NCBI GenBank assembly: GCA_028687585.1
Contig: JAQTZV010000001.1
Span: 331,116-395,115 of the forward strand
Length of the DNA stretch: 64,000 bases
Direction: 5' to 3'
Origin: Desulfuromonadaceae bacterium
Lineage (GTDB): Bacteria; Desulfobacterota; Desulfuromonadia; Geobacterales; Pseudopelobacteraceae
Part shown: positions 36,416-45,071 of the stretch, piece by piece
Layout: every line of letters starts with the position of its first letter
How positions within the stretch are numbered: the stretch's first letter is position 1
The notes under the pieces: generated by a model
Told to the model about the DNA's origin: nothing
What the model saw: the letters and a program-made list of their open reading frames with translations, nothing else
Database searches by the model: none
Translations under genes and position numbers: made by a program

Positions 36416-39400
36416 ATGAATCCAGGTCAACGAGTAAGACTTAAAAGCGACCCCGGAAGGGTCGGAAGCTTAACCGGAAAATCGCGGGAGCGTGCTGGAA
36501 CGATCTGGTGGCAAATAGGTTTCTCCGATGGAGTTTCCTACCAACCAGAGTACGAGATTGAACTGATCGCCGACGACAATAGTGACCCGTACACGTTGTT
36601 GGCTGAAGGCCGTTTTGGGAGAGTTACTGACCTGCGCCGCAATCTTTCCCACATTCAGCTCAGTGGTCGTCTGGCGAATATGGTTTACAGCATGGACACC
36701 ACGAACACGGACTTCTACGCTTACCAATACAAACCCGTTCTCTCTTTTCTTGATTCTCCCTCAAATGGTCTTTTGATTGCTGATGAGGTTGGTTTGGGTA
36801 AAACCATCGAGGCCGGCCTGATCTGGACGGAACTCCGCAGTCGTTATGACGCGCGTCGGCTAGTGGTGCTCTGCCCGGCCATGCTCCGCGAGAAATGGCA
36901 GTCGGAACTTTGGGACCGTTTTGGCGTGGAAGCAACCATAATGGATGCCGAAGAAGTGTTGTTGGAATTACGAAAAAATCGAAATGAAATCCCGGATGGT
37001 AAAGCAATAATTTGCAGCCTACAGGGGATTCGACCACCCAAGAACTGGGAGGATGAGGAAGAGGGGGGCAGAAATCCCCGGCGAGACTTAGCCATGTTTC
37101 TTCAGGACCAGTCTGAAATCGATCCGATTATCGACCTGGTAATCATTGATGAAGCACATTACCTGCGTAATCCAGAAAGCCAGACGGCCCGCCTGGGCCA
37201 GCTTCTTCGGGCGGTTACCGAACACATAGTCCTCCTCTCGGCTACGCCGATCAACCTAAGAGACGACGACCTTTACCACCTACTTAATCTGGTTGATCCG
37301 GACACTTTTGATGTGAAAGAGGTTTTTCCTCAGGTGTTGAAGGCCAACGAGCCTTTAATCAAGGCACGGCAAGCAGCTTTGAATATGCAGGCAAAAGAGG
37401 ACGATATCAAAACCCATCTGAATCATGCCGTCACTCATCACCTGCTTGCGAATAACCTGCAACTTGCTGAACTGCTCAAGACATCATTTTCTGCTGAGAT
37501 GCTTGCCAGTCGGGCTAAGCGGGTGAGCCTCGCTAATCGTATTGAGAGAATAAACCTGCTCCGTCATGCTGTTTCAAGGACACGTAAAGTTGAAGTGACA
37601 GAGTGGCGGGTGGTTCGTCTTCCGTACTCAGAATTTGTTGATTTGAGTGAAGTTGAATCGCATTTCTACCACACGGTTACCCAGCAAATCCGAAGCTACG
37701 CCCAACGGGCTGATATTAGCGAAGGGTTTCTCCTTGCCAGCCCCCAGCGGCAGGTATCAAGCTGTATGTATGCAGCAGCAAAGGCTTGGACGGAGAAGAT
37801 GGACAACTGGTCTGAGCTTGTTTACGAAGATCTAGGCGTAGATACTGATAATTCCAAAGTATTTGCGCCACTCATTGCCCACCTTACGAAAAATGTTTTG
37901 CCTGATGTCGATTTAGAGGCACTTCGAAGGCACGACACCAAGTACGAACGGTTTCGTGCCGTTATTCAGAACTATCTGAACAAACATCCAGGGGAAAAGA
38001 TTGTAGTATTTTCCTTCTTCCGAGGGACTCTTGCTTACCTGTACGATCGTTTAGCAGAGGACGGAACCAAGGCGCAGGTACTAGTTGGTGGCATAAGAGA
38101 AACCAAGCAACAGGTCATTGACCGCTTCCGCGACGACTCCACAATTAAGGTTCTTCTTTCTTCAGAGGTGGCAAGTGAGGGTGTTGACCTGCAATTCAGC
38201 AGTGTACTTGTAAACTACGACCTCCCTTGGAATCCTATGCGCGTAGAGCAGCGGATCGGACGTATCGATCGTATTGGGCAGGGCTCTCCCACCATCAGCA
38301 TTTGGAATCTTGGTTACAAAGACACTATCGACGAACGTATTTATGTGCGGCTCTTCGAGCGATTGAAGATTTTTGAACGCGCCCTGGGCAGCATGGAAGC
38401 AATCTTGGGAGAGATAATAACCGAGTTGACTACGGACCTTCTGCGCAAGGATTTAACTCCTGACCAAGAAACTGCCCGAATTGACCAGACAGCGCTGGCG
38501 ATTGAAAAAATTCGTCAGGATCAGGATGAGCTGGAGAGGCAGGCATCGAATCTTATTGCTCATGGTGGTTTTATCCTGGAGGCGGTAAAAGCAGCGCATG
38601 ATTTCAAAAAGCGCATTACCGAACAGGATCTGGTCATTTATGTCAGCGATTACCTCTTCAAGTATTGTCATGGATTCCAGTTCCAACAAGTTGCTACTGA
38701 CCAGTTACTGTTTGAAATTCAACTTCCGCGCACCACAGCTGCTGAATTTGACGAATTTATCCGTCGCAGACGACTGTTTGGCCAGACGCGACTTACTTCA
38801 GGGGAGACGATCCGATGTCATTTTGTCAATAAGATCGCTAAAGGCCGCCCAAAAGTTGAGCAGATTAGCCAGTTCCATCCCCTGATTCGTTTTATCAGCC
38901 AGGATTTGCAGGATCGTAACGAGGCTTTTTACCCACTTGTGGCGGTTTCTCTCCAGCGCCACTATGCCAGTGAAATGCCAGTCGGTCAGTATGCATTTGC
39001 GGTGAACCGCTGGAGTTTCGATGGCTTGAGAGTGGAAGAAGAATTGCGTTCGCGGGTCTGCAGGCTGGGTGGCAAGCAGATTATGGATTCTGATCAATCT
39101 TGGACTCTTGTCAACACGGTTCGGGTGGAAGGCAATGATTGGCTATCAGTTAACAATGAAGCTAACATGAATTCGCTTGAAGAAACTTTGGAGAATTGTT
39201 TGACCTGCCTAGAGAAGGATTATTTACAGGTGAAGCATGAACGGGAAATGGAAAACCAGGACCGGGTGAACTTTCAGGTGCTTTCGGCGACGCGACATCG
39301 AGATCGTCAACTGCGAACGACCCGTGAGGTCCTCGCCAAATACCGAGAGAGTGGTAGAACCAAGATGATTGCTCCTTTGGAAGGACGTATCAAAAAGCTG

Positions 39401-39499
39401 GAAGAGCGTTTTGCTGTCCAAGTTGAGCGTCTGCAAAGAAAAGCTCAGTTGAGCAGCTCACAAACTGAAGTCTGCTTGGGAGTGATTGCTGTTATTTAA
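36416..39499 (+). CDS. SNF2/RapA-like helicase
   Basis: A 1027-residue SF2 translocase. It has an N-terminal SH3-like segment (PGQRVRLKSDPGRVG), then motif I ADEVGLGKTIEAGL (about 120-133), motif II IDEAHYLRN (about 243) and motif VI RQRIGRIDRIGQG-like sequence, then a long helical C-terminus. It resembles RapA/HepA and the DrmD helicase of DISARM. The DISARM partners drmA, drmB and methylase are absent, so this is not a DISARM locus. It is likely to act with the flanking helicase and the Hsp70-like ATPase. Confidence 0.85.
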   Translation: MNPGQRVRLKSDPGRVGSLTGKSRERAGTIWWQIGFSDGVSYQPEYEIELIADDNSDPYTLLAEGRFGRVTDLRRNLSHIQLSGRLANMVYSMDTTNTDFYAYQYKPVLSFLDSPSNGLLIADEVGLGKTIEAGLIWTELRSRYDARRLVVLCPAMLREKWQSELWDRFGVEATIMDAEEVLLELRKNRNEIPDGKAIICSLQGIRPPKNWEDEEEGGRNPRRDLAMFLQDQSEIDPIIDLVIIDEAHYLRNPESQTARLGQLLRAVTEHIVLLSATPINLRDDDLYHLLNLVDPDTFDVKEVFPQVLKANEPLIKARQAALNMQAKEDDIKTHLNHAVTHHLLANNLQLAELLKTSFSAEMLASRAKRVSLANRIERINLLRHAVSRTRKVEVTEWRVVRLPYSEFVDLSEVESHFYHTVTQQIRSYAQRADISEGFLLASPQRQVSSCMYAAAKAWTEKMDNWSELVYEDLGVDTDNSKVFAPLIAHLTKNVLPDVDLEALRRHDTKYERFRAVIQNYLNKHPGEKIVVFSFFRGTLAYLYDRLAEDGTKAQVLVGGIRETKQQVIDRFRDDSTIKVLLSSEVASEGVDLQFSSVLVNYDLPWNPMRVEQRIGRIDRIGQGSPTISIWNLGYKDTIDERIYVRLFERLKIFERALGSMEAILGEIITELTTDLLRKDLTPDQETARIDQTALAIEKIRQDQDELERQASNLIAHGGFILEAVKAAHDFKKRITEQDLVIYVSDYLFKYCHGFQFQQVATDQLLFEIQLPRTTAAEFDEFIRRRRLFGQTRLTSGETIRCHFVNKIAKGRPKVEQISQFHPLIRFISQDLQDRNEAFYPLVAVSLQRHYASEMPVGQYAFAVNRWSFDGLRVEEELRSRVCRLGGKQIMDSDQSWTLVNTVRVEGNDWLSVNNEANMNSLEETLENCLTCLEKDYLQVKHEREMENQDRVNFQVLSATRHRDRQLRTTREVLAKYRESGRTKMIAPLEGRIKKLEERFAVQVERLQRKAQLSSSQTEVCLGVIAVI

Positions 39500-39517
39500 C
39501 TTGGCTGGGGGGATCGC

Positions 39518-41035
39518 ATGTCTTGGCTTGATGCCATTCGTAGGCTGCTTGGGATTAGGGGTACAGAAAAAGTATCACCTAAACCTGCGTCATCAGCGTC
39601 AGCGGAGAAAGAGAGACTGGTCGAAGCGCCAGCAACTCGACCCCCTGTAAAACCGGCTCCTGCCCGCCGTTCAGCTGGGAATGGGAAACAATCATCACCC
39701 CTTACCGGGGATATGACGCAATTCCCCTCAATAAATTCCTCTTCACCGAAGCTGCTGCTGAATATCGGTCTAGATTTCGGTACAGCATTTGCCAAGGTAG
39801 TCATTGGTGAGACTCGTACCAGCTATGCAGTACCTTTTGACCTCCAAATGTCCGGGAACCCGTACCTACTTCCATGTGTAGTCTATATTGACGATTCCGG
39901 CAGGTGCTCACTGCAACCGCAGAGTGATGTGTGTGAAGCTGTCACCGATATGAAGATGAAATTATTGGACGGAACTGCAACACATCAGGACTTGGTAAGT
40001 ATGGTTGCATTTATCGCGCTAATACTTCGACACACTCGCTTGTGGCTGTTAGAAAATAAAAGCGCTACCTATGAGGGACATTATCTCGACTGGTATATCA
40101 ATGTCGGTGTTCCAACAGATTCTTACCATCATGAAGAACTGGTTGAAACCTATCACAAAGTCGTTATGGCTGCATGGGCTCTCAGTGTTGTCCCTGACCC
40201 GGTTCAAATTGATGTCGCCGACGAATTGTTGTCATATGGTGCGAAAGGGGGGAACGTACTTCCTGATCATTATGCAGGTCAGCGTCAAAGAATGATTCAC
40301 CCGGAGGCTCTTGGTCTATTTCCGGAGTTTGTCGCGCAGGTTGTGGGATATGTTAGATCCCCTTTACGGAAATCTGATCTTCACATGATAGTCGATGTTG
40401 GAGCCGGCACTGTCGATATTTCAATATTCAATGTCCATGTATCTGATGGTGATGATCTCTTTCCCATATTTGCGAAGGCTGTCAAGCCGCTTGGAACTAA
40501 TTACCTCATGAAACATCGGAATAACAAATTGCCAGCTGGTGCGAATATCATATGGTCATTGCAAGAGAGAACACCATCCCAGTCCGAGCTGTTACAGGTG
40601 TTGAAGATCCCTATGAAACAATTAAACGAGATTGACAACGATTTCACGAAACAGATCGGCACTACTGTCCGGGAGTTGCTAAAGTATACCAAGGAGAGCC
40701 GCTATCCAGGTTCTCGCCGATGGCAGGAAGGCGTTCCTACATTCCTGTGTGGTGGGGGTGGAAAGGTGGAGGTGTATTCAGAAATAATTGGCAGATTCGA
40801 GAACGGCAATCATGCGTATAAAATCCGAGTCGAAAGACTACCTAAACCTCAACGCCTAACAGCACCTCAGTTACCTGATAACAGCTATGACCGATTGTCG
40901 GTAGCTTATGGCCTTTCCTATAATGCATTCGATATCGGTCAAATAATTCAGGCAAGTGAGATTGAAGATGTTCGACCATCTCTCAGAAATCCTGATTCTT
41001 TCACGCAAAATTATGTCGGCAAGGAACAAGTCTAA
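39518..41035 (+). CDS. Hsp70/actin-fold ATPase
   Basis: A 505-residue protein with a proline/serine-rich N-terminal 75 residues and then an actin/Hsp70-type nucleotide-binding core: phosphate-1 GLDFGTAFAKV (about 84) and phosphate-2 DVGAGTVDISIF (about 292). No substrate-binding beta-sandwich of DnaK is seen after the core. The start is ATG 39518, 18 bases after the SNF2 gene, so the two share a transcript. Hsp70-like ATPases with helicases occur in several defence loci; the exact role here is unknown. Confidence 0.8.
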   Translation: MSWLDAIRRLLGIRGTEKVSPKPASSASAEKERLVEAPATRPPVKPAPARRSAGNGKQSSPLTGDMTQFPSINSSSPKLLLNIGLDFGTAFAKVVIGETRTSYAVPFDLQMSGNPYLLPCVVYIDDSGRCSLQPQSDVCEAVTDMKMKLLDGTATHQDLVSMVAFIALILRHTRLWLLENKSATYEGHYLDWYINVGVPTDSYHHEELVETYHKVVMAAWALSVVPDPVQIDVADELLSYGAKGGNVLPDHYAGQRQRMIHPEALGLFPEFVAQVVGYVRSPLRKSDLHMIVDVGAGTVDISIFNVHVSDGDDLFPIFAKAVKPLGTNYLMKHRNNKLPAGANIIWSLQERTPSQSELLQVLKIPMKQLNEIDNDFTKQIGTTVRELLKYTKESRYPGSRRWQEGVPTFLCGGGGKVEVYSEIIGRFENGNHAYKIRVERLPKPQRLTAPQLPDNSYDRLSVAYGLSYNAFDIGQIIQASEIEDVRPSLRNPDSFTQNYVGKEQV

Positions 41036-41112
41036 TACAGCATTAATAACCTGATAGTACATTGCTGACAGGGGTGACTCAGACCAATAAGCAACCAAAA
41101 GGAGACCTAAGC

Positions 41113-41295
41113 ATGGCAATGACCGTTGAAATCAAAGGAAACAAGCTTTACATCGAAATCGACTTGGAGAAACCTACGCCTTCAACTTCCGGCAAGACCC
41201 TGGTGGTTGCAAGCACAAGGGGGAATGCCGTGACCACTGCAGAAGTAGACGGCAAGCCATTGACCATTGGGCTTAATGCCTATATAAAACCTTGA
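41113..41295 (+). CDS. Small conserved-looking 60-residue protein
   Basis: ATG 41113 follows AAAAGGAGACC; the longer frame from 41062 lacks a site. The protein is a compact beta protein with EIKGNKLYIEIDLEKP, then SGKTLVVASTRGN and GKPLTIGLNAYIKP. I recall similar small proteins in Geobacter-like genomes without a function. It lies between the Hsp70-like ATPase and the HU/IHF gene and is probably expressed with them. Confidence 0.65.
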   Translation: MAMTVEIKGNKLYIEIDLEKPTPSTSGKTLVVASTRGNAVTTAEVDGKPLTIGLNAYIKP

Positions 41296-41331
41296 TTGCG
41301 GCCAATATCATGAATCTCAAGGAGCAGAGGC

Positions 41332-41607
41332 ATGACCAAAATTGATATCGTTGAGCGTGTTTATGAAAAAGTCGGTATCCAGAAATACGAAGCGGCAGAG
41401 ATATTGGAATCAGTCTTGGAGATAATGAAGGAGACTCTGGAAAAGGGAGAAGGCATCAAGGTTTCAGGTTTCGGCAATTTTGTCGTCAAATCAAAGAATG
41501 ATCGCAGAGGCAGGAACCCTCAAACCGGCGAGGCAATCACGATTACCAGCCGTCGTGTTCTTACCTTCAAACCGAGCAATCTCCTGAAGCAATCCATTAA
41601 TAGGTAA
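41332..41607 (+). CDS. HU/IHF-family nucleoid protein
   Basis: A 91-residue DNA-bending protein of the HU/IHF family; the pattern VSGFGNFVVKSKNDRRGRNP followed by QTGEAITITSRRVLTFKPS is that of IHF-alpha-like proteins. ATG 41332 follows AAGGAGCAG. Element-encoded HU/IHF proteins often help recombination, transfer or silencing. A housekeeping role is unlikely given the location in the cargo. Confidence 0.9.
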   Translation: MTKIDIVERVYEKVGIQKYEAAEILESVLEIMKETLEKGEGIKVSGFGNFVVKSKNDRRGRNPQTGEAITITSRRVLTFKPSNLLKQSINR

Positions 41608-41611
41608 TCCT

Positions 41612-41911
41612 GATGAACAGATGGGAAGCACTTGGGGTTGGAAGCCATGGAGAAGAATGGATCGTTACCAGCTGAATTTGAATTTAATGATGACCACAGT
41701 TATTTCATGGTACGGCTGCCTGTGCATCCTGCGGCACTGGAAGTGGTTGAAACGTCAAAGATTGACGATGCGAGGTCAGAGTCGAGGTCAGAGTCAAGGT
41801 CAGAGTCAAGCATCTCACCCCACAAGTCACCCACAAGTCTTGAGCATTCTTAAAGCAGTGACTGGCGAGATGAAGATGTACTGGGGCTGCAGCGGTAAAG
41901 CCAATAACTGA
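41612..41911 (+). pseudogene. Remnant of an AlbA-type ATP-binding regulator
   Basis: Pieces in different frames together resemble the C-terminal part of an AlbA_2-type transcriptional regulator/ATP-binding protein: first MEKNGSLPAEFEFNDDHSYF and MVRLPVHPA, then in another frame SHPQVLSILKAVTGEM, then in a third frame LGLQR. No single frame spans the region, and the N-terminal domains are missing. It is most likely a decayed gene left between two functional cargo blocks. Confidence 0.5.
41773..41808 (+). repeat. Three tandem 12-base repeats
   Basis: Three consecutive units of AGGTCAGAGTC(A/G) encode (RSES)n in one frame. They lie in the regulator remnant, in the linker that is often repetitive in this family, and may have aided the frameshift. 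Confidence 0.75.
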
Positions 41912-41944
41912 ACCGTACAGATAATGCAGGTCTTTACACGCTCA

Positions 41945-42628
41945 TCAAGATATTTCCAGATACACTTGCCCTTGTTCCCGCTCAACGGTTACCGACTGCC
42001 GCTCAGGGTAACAACGATACGTCAGGTAACAATGATTCCTGGGGTTGCTGAGAATGGAGGGGGCAAACGACGCCAGGTTGGTCCCCTTGCATCGTGCAGA
42101 AGGCACCAAAAGTCCCGGATGACCCTCGTTATGGAGCCGCTCGCCTATCTGGTGCGTGAGGCTGTAATCGTTTGAGACCAAGTCGGCGAACTGCTTCTCT
42201 TTACCTCTCAAGTCAATCAGGACAGCCCGGCAATGAACCTGATAAACGGCACGTTCACGGATGATGGGGCCTTTCGATCCTTCCACCCGCAGTTCTTCCT
42301 GAATCATATGGTACGCCGTTTCATGGATTGTGGTTTCCAGTTCCAGTGAACCATACCAGACGCCAAACGCTCCATTCCCATACCGGCTGGACAAATAGGG
42401 GTCAGTCTCAAAGGGGTAACCGATCGCGGTGGTATAATGAAAACCCCGCTTGATTAGTCCGGTCGGGATTTCGGACTTGACCCGCATCTCTGCAGTAATG
42501 GCCACTTCGCTCGAATATTCATCATCGTCAGTCAAGTCAGAAAATAGATCTACTGACTCGCGCAATGATACTATGTTACGGAAAAGGTCATCGTTAAAAT
42601 CGCAGGTTTTATCGAACATGCTTGGCAT
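41945..42628 (-). CDS. RES-domain toxin
   Basis: A 227-residue RES-family toxin. Such toxins deplete NAD+ by ADP-ribosylation or NAD+ cleavage. The core motif SRYGNGAFGVWYGSLELETT, with the conserved R, Y and E residues, is intact, as is the end segment HPGLLVPSARCKG. The gene lies six bases downstream of the Xre/ParS-type antitoxin, the usual order. The N-terminal 60 residues are an extension of the kind found in many RES proteins. Confidence 0.88.
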   Translation of the reverse strand: MPSMFDKTCDFNDDLFRNIVSLRESVDLFSDLTDDDEYSSEVAITAEMRVKSEIPTGLIKRGFHYTTAIGYPFETDPYLSSRYGNGAFGVWYGSLELETTIHETAYHMIQEELRVEGSKGPIIRERAVYQVHCRAVLIDLRGKEKQFADLVSNDYSLTHQIGERLHNEGHPGLLVPSARCKGTNLASFAPSILSNPRNHCYLTYRCYPERQSVTVEREQGQVYLEIS

Positions 42629-42634
42629 GATAGA

Positions 42635-43042
42635 TCAGCGACCGCGGTAGAAGTCGAGGTAGCGGGCCACCTTGGCGATGCCGATGATCCCCTGTTCCTT
42701 CATGACAGCAAGTGGGGTAAGGTTGTCGAAAGCCGTATTCCGCCGGGAAACCCAGGAATAGCGGATATCATCATTCTGCGGGTAAAGAAGACGTAAAGCC
42801 TTGTGAATTGCCAGGAGCCAGCCGACACGGTCCAGAATGTCACGGGTGCCGGGCAGCGCCTCGCCCTTGCCGTATTTTGCCAGCATGGCTCGGCTCTTGG
42901 GGCTCAATCCGAGGAGGTCAAGCTGATCGGCGGTCGAAAGATCCCACAGGTGGAATAATTTGATGACCATCTTCGACAGGGCGCTTCGCGAATCGTCGGA
43001 AGAAAGGTCAATGTCGGCTGTTTTTGCATGAGCAAGTGCCAT
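42635..43042 (-). CDS. Xre/MbcA/ParS-family antitoxin of RES
   Basis: A 135-residue protein: helical N-terminal part (LSKMVIKLFHLWDLS, then DQLDLLGLSPKSRAML) and the conserved C-terminal toxin-binding domain (DILDRVGWLLAIHKALRLLYP). ATG 43042 follows AAAGGGGG. It neutralises the RES toxin and represses its own promoter. It is divergent from the AbiE pair, so the region 43043-43258 holds both promoters. Confidence 0.88.
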   Translation of the reverse strand: MALAHAKTADIDLSSDDSRSALSKMVIKLFHLWDLSTADQLDLLGLSPKSRAMLAKYGKGEALPGTRDILDRVGWLLAIHKALRLLYPQNDDIRYSWVSRRNTAFDNLTPLAVMKEQGIIGIAKVARYLDFYRGR

Positions 43043-43176
43043 CGTGTAATCCCCCTTTCATGGTTTCATAATATACATAAATTGTTTACTTGACAACTAC
43101 AAAGGTGGAAATGTTCTATCTAAAATTGGCTGGATGTTTATAGCTAACAGGGGTTTCTTCCTGGTAAATGCTAAAC

Positions 43177-43219
43177 AACAACATAGTATGTCTAAAATTA
43201 ATGGACATACTATGTTGTT
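43177..43219. promoter_or_regulatory. Long inverted repeat, probable AbiEi operator
   Basis: Two perfect 16-base arms (AACAACATAGTATGTC at 43177-43192 and its complement at 43204-43219) with an 11-base spacer. The repeat ends about 39 bases before the AbiEi start, and the sequence TAAATGCTAAA occurs on both sides as a direct repeat. AbiEi antitoxins bind inverted repeats to repress their own operon, so this is the expected operator. A TTGACA at 43090-43095 may be the -35 box. Confidence 0.7.
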
Positions 43220-43258
43220 AAATGCTAAATTATCTCCATCGTACAGGAGATGGTGATT

Positions 43259-43909
43259 ATGACGAATGCACTATTGCTCAAGAGCATCCCCTACGAAGAG
43301 TTTGACTACCAGACTCTGCTGGACGCCGTTCATGGGTACGCCCAGCCACGGATGAAGATATCCGGTATGTTGGCCAAAGGGGATATAGTCCGCGTCAAGA
43401 AGGGACTCTATATCCTCGGTGAGACTCTGCGGCGACGGCCCTTCTGTCGGGAACTGCTTGCAAACCTCATGTACGGCCCATCTTATGTTTCCCTTGAATA
43501 CGCCTTGCACTATCACGGCCTGACGCCGGAACGGGTTGAGACGATAACTTCGGTAACTTGTGGCCGCTCCCGGACTTTCGATTCGCCGGTCGGAACCTTT
43601 TCCTATCGGATGATCCCGATGGAAGCATTCCGTACCGGTATGGACCAGGTTGAATTGGATGATGGCCGTTCTTTTCTGATCGCCATTCCGGAAAAGGCCT
43701 TGGCTGACCGGATCGTTGCCAACCGGGGTGCAGGCATTTCAACGCAGAAGGAGTTGCACGCATATTTGCTGGAAGATCTCCGTATCGACCCTGCAAATCT
43801 CCGTGCGCTCGATCCGACTAGACTTACGGAAATCGCCCGGCACTATCGATCTCGCAGGGTGAAGCTGCTGGCCGACCTGATTGCCCGTCTGAGTAAAGGA
43901 GCACGATAA
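43259..43909 (+). CDS. abiEi: AbiEi, type IV antitoxin
   Basis: A 216-residue winged-helix regulator. The N-terminal domain (RMKISGMLAKGDIVRVKKGL with YILG) binds DNA; the C-terminal domain (IAIPEKALADRIVAN) counters the toxin. Start ATG 43259 follows CAGGAG; ATG 43250 is too close to that site. Its stop overlaps the toxin start (TAATG). Confidence 0.87.
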   Translation: MTNALLLKSIPYEEFDYQTLLDAVHGYAQPRMKISGMLAKGDIVRVKKGLYILGETLRRRPFCRELLANLMYGPSYVSLEYALHYHGLTPERVETITSVTCGRSRTFDSPVGTFSYRMIPMEAFRTGMDQVELDDGRSFLIAIPEKALADRIVANRGAGISTQKELHAYLLEDLRIDPANLRALDPTRLTEIARHYRSRRVKLLADLIARLSKGAR

Positions 43910-44778
43910 TGCATGAGGCTGTGACCCGCATGCTTGCCAAGTACGAACCAAAGAGTATTGACGATTCGGTCAGGGCACTACGGGAGATCATTCAGGAGGT
44001 TGCGTTGCTCGGACTCTGGCGAGCCAAGTTTTTTGAGCACGCCGCTTTCTACGGCGGAACGGCCCTGCGCATTCTCTACGGGCTTGACCGGTTCTCTGAG
44101 GATCTGGATTTCTCGCTGCTGACGCCGTCTCCTGACTTTAATCTGGAACGCTACACAGCATCACTTGAAGAGGAATTGCAGGCATTCGGTTTCAACGTCC
44201 GGGTGGAAATGGTTGACAAGGCGGTGGAGTCTGCAGTGCAGTCTGCATTCCTCAAGGCGAACACCCGTAATGAGCTTCTGGTCATTGAGGCCGGTCAGGA
44301 GCTCATGGGACAGGTTGCATCCGGACAGGTACTGAAGGTTAAGATCGAGGTGGACACGGACCCACCCCCGGGTTTCAGCACCCAGACCCGCTATCTGCTG
44401 CAACCGATACCGTTTGCTGTCCGGAGCTATTCGCTCCCGGATCTCTTTGCCGGCAAGATGCATGCAATCCTCTTCCGCAAGTGGAAGAATCGGGTCAAGG
44501 GGCGTGATTGGTACGATTTAGTCTGGTATGCCGCCAACCATCCGCACCTGAACCTGGCTCACCTTGAGCAACGGATGCGACAGACCGGCCACTGGAGCGG
44601 TGAGATTACTCTTTCACCTACGGCGTTTCGCGATTTACTGTTCGACGGAATTGACCGGCTCGACGTGAAGCAGGCTCGTAAGGATGTTGCGCCGTTCGTC
44701 AAGGATCAACAAGTGCTCGCACTCTGGTCGCACGACTTTTTTCGCGATGTGGCGAGCCGGATTCAAGCTGAAGGATAA
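43909..44778 (+). CDS. abiEii: AbiEii, nucleotidyltransferase toxin
   Basis: A 289-residue toxin of the MenA/AbiEii nucleotidyltransferase group. The catalytic motif is FYGGTALRIL (GG at 49-50) and SEDLDF (D65, D67), and the pattern DLFAGKMHAILFRKWKNRVKGRDWYDL includes the conserved base-binding region. These toxins block phage by modifying tRNA or by pyrimidine transfer. The active-site residues are intact, so the module is probably functional. Confidence 0.9.
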   Translation: MHEAVTRMLAKYEPKSIDDSVRALREIIQEVALLGLWRAKFFEHAAFYGGTALRILYGLDRFSEDLDFSLLTPSPDFNLERYTASLEEELQAFGFNVRVEMVDKAVESAVQSAFLKANTRNELLVIEAGQELMGQVASGQVLKVKIEVDTDPPPGFSTQTRYLLQPIPFAVRSYSLPDLFAGKMHAILFRKWKNRVKGRDWYDLVWYAANHPHLNLAHLEQRMRQTGHWSGEITLSPTAFRDLLFDGIDRLDVKQARKDVAPFVKDQQVLALWSHDFFRDVASRIQAEG

Positions 44779-44799
44779 CAATGAATGGAGGTTTCTGTA

Positions 44800-44976
44800 A
44801 TGTTCAATGAAGATCTGCTGGCAGCCCTTCAGGAATTGCTGGAGGCATCCAGTGCCATGACCAGTGGCCAACTGCCTACTGCCAGTCAGCTAGAACGATA
44901 CCAGCGCGCCCGCGAATGGGCGCAACGGCTCCTTGATCGCGAGGAGAAGGCGAAAAAGTCGCGCATGTCACCGTAA
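44800..44976 (+). CDS. Small protein downstream of abiEii
   Basis: 58 residues from ATG 44800, behind a GGAGG site. It is helical and charged (SQLERYQRAREWAQRLLDREEK), probably a coiled coil. No family recognised. It is likely translated with the AbiE pair, from which it is separated by 21 bases. Confidence 0.5.
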   Translation: MFNEDLLAALQELLEASSAMTSGQLPTASQLERYQRAREWAQRLLDREEKAKKSRMSP

Positions 44977-45071
44977 TAATTGCACTGCGAATCCCAATGT
45001 TGCAGGCGGTCAAGCGGGATGGGATTCCAGATATTCCTTACCCATTTGCCGATTTACCTATGAGGTTTTAA

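Noticed and set aside
36416..39499. DISARM system
   Set aside because: Only a DrmD-like helicase is present; DrmA, DrmB, DrmC and the DISARM methylase are absent.
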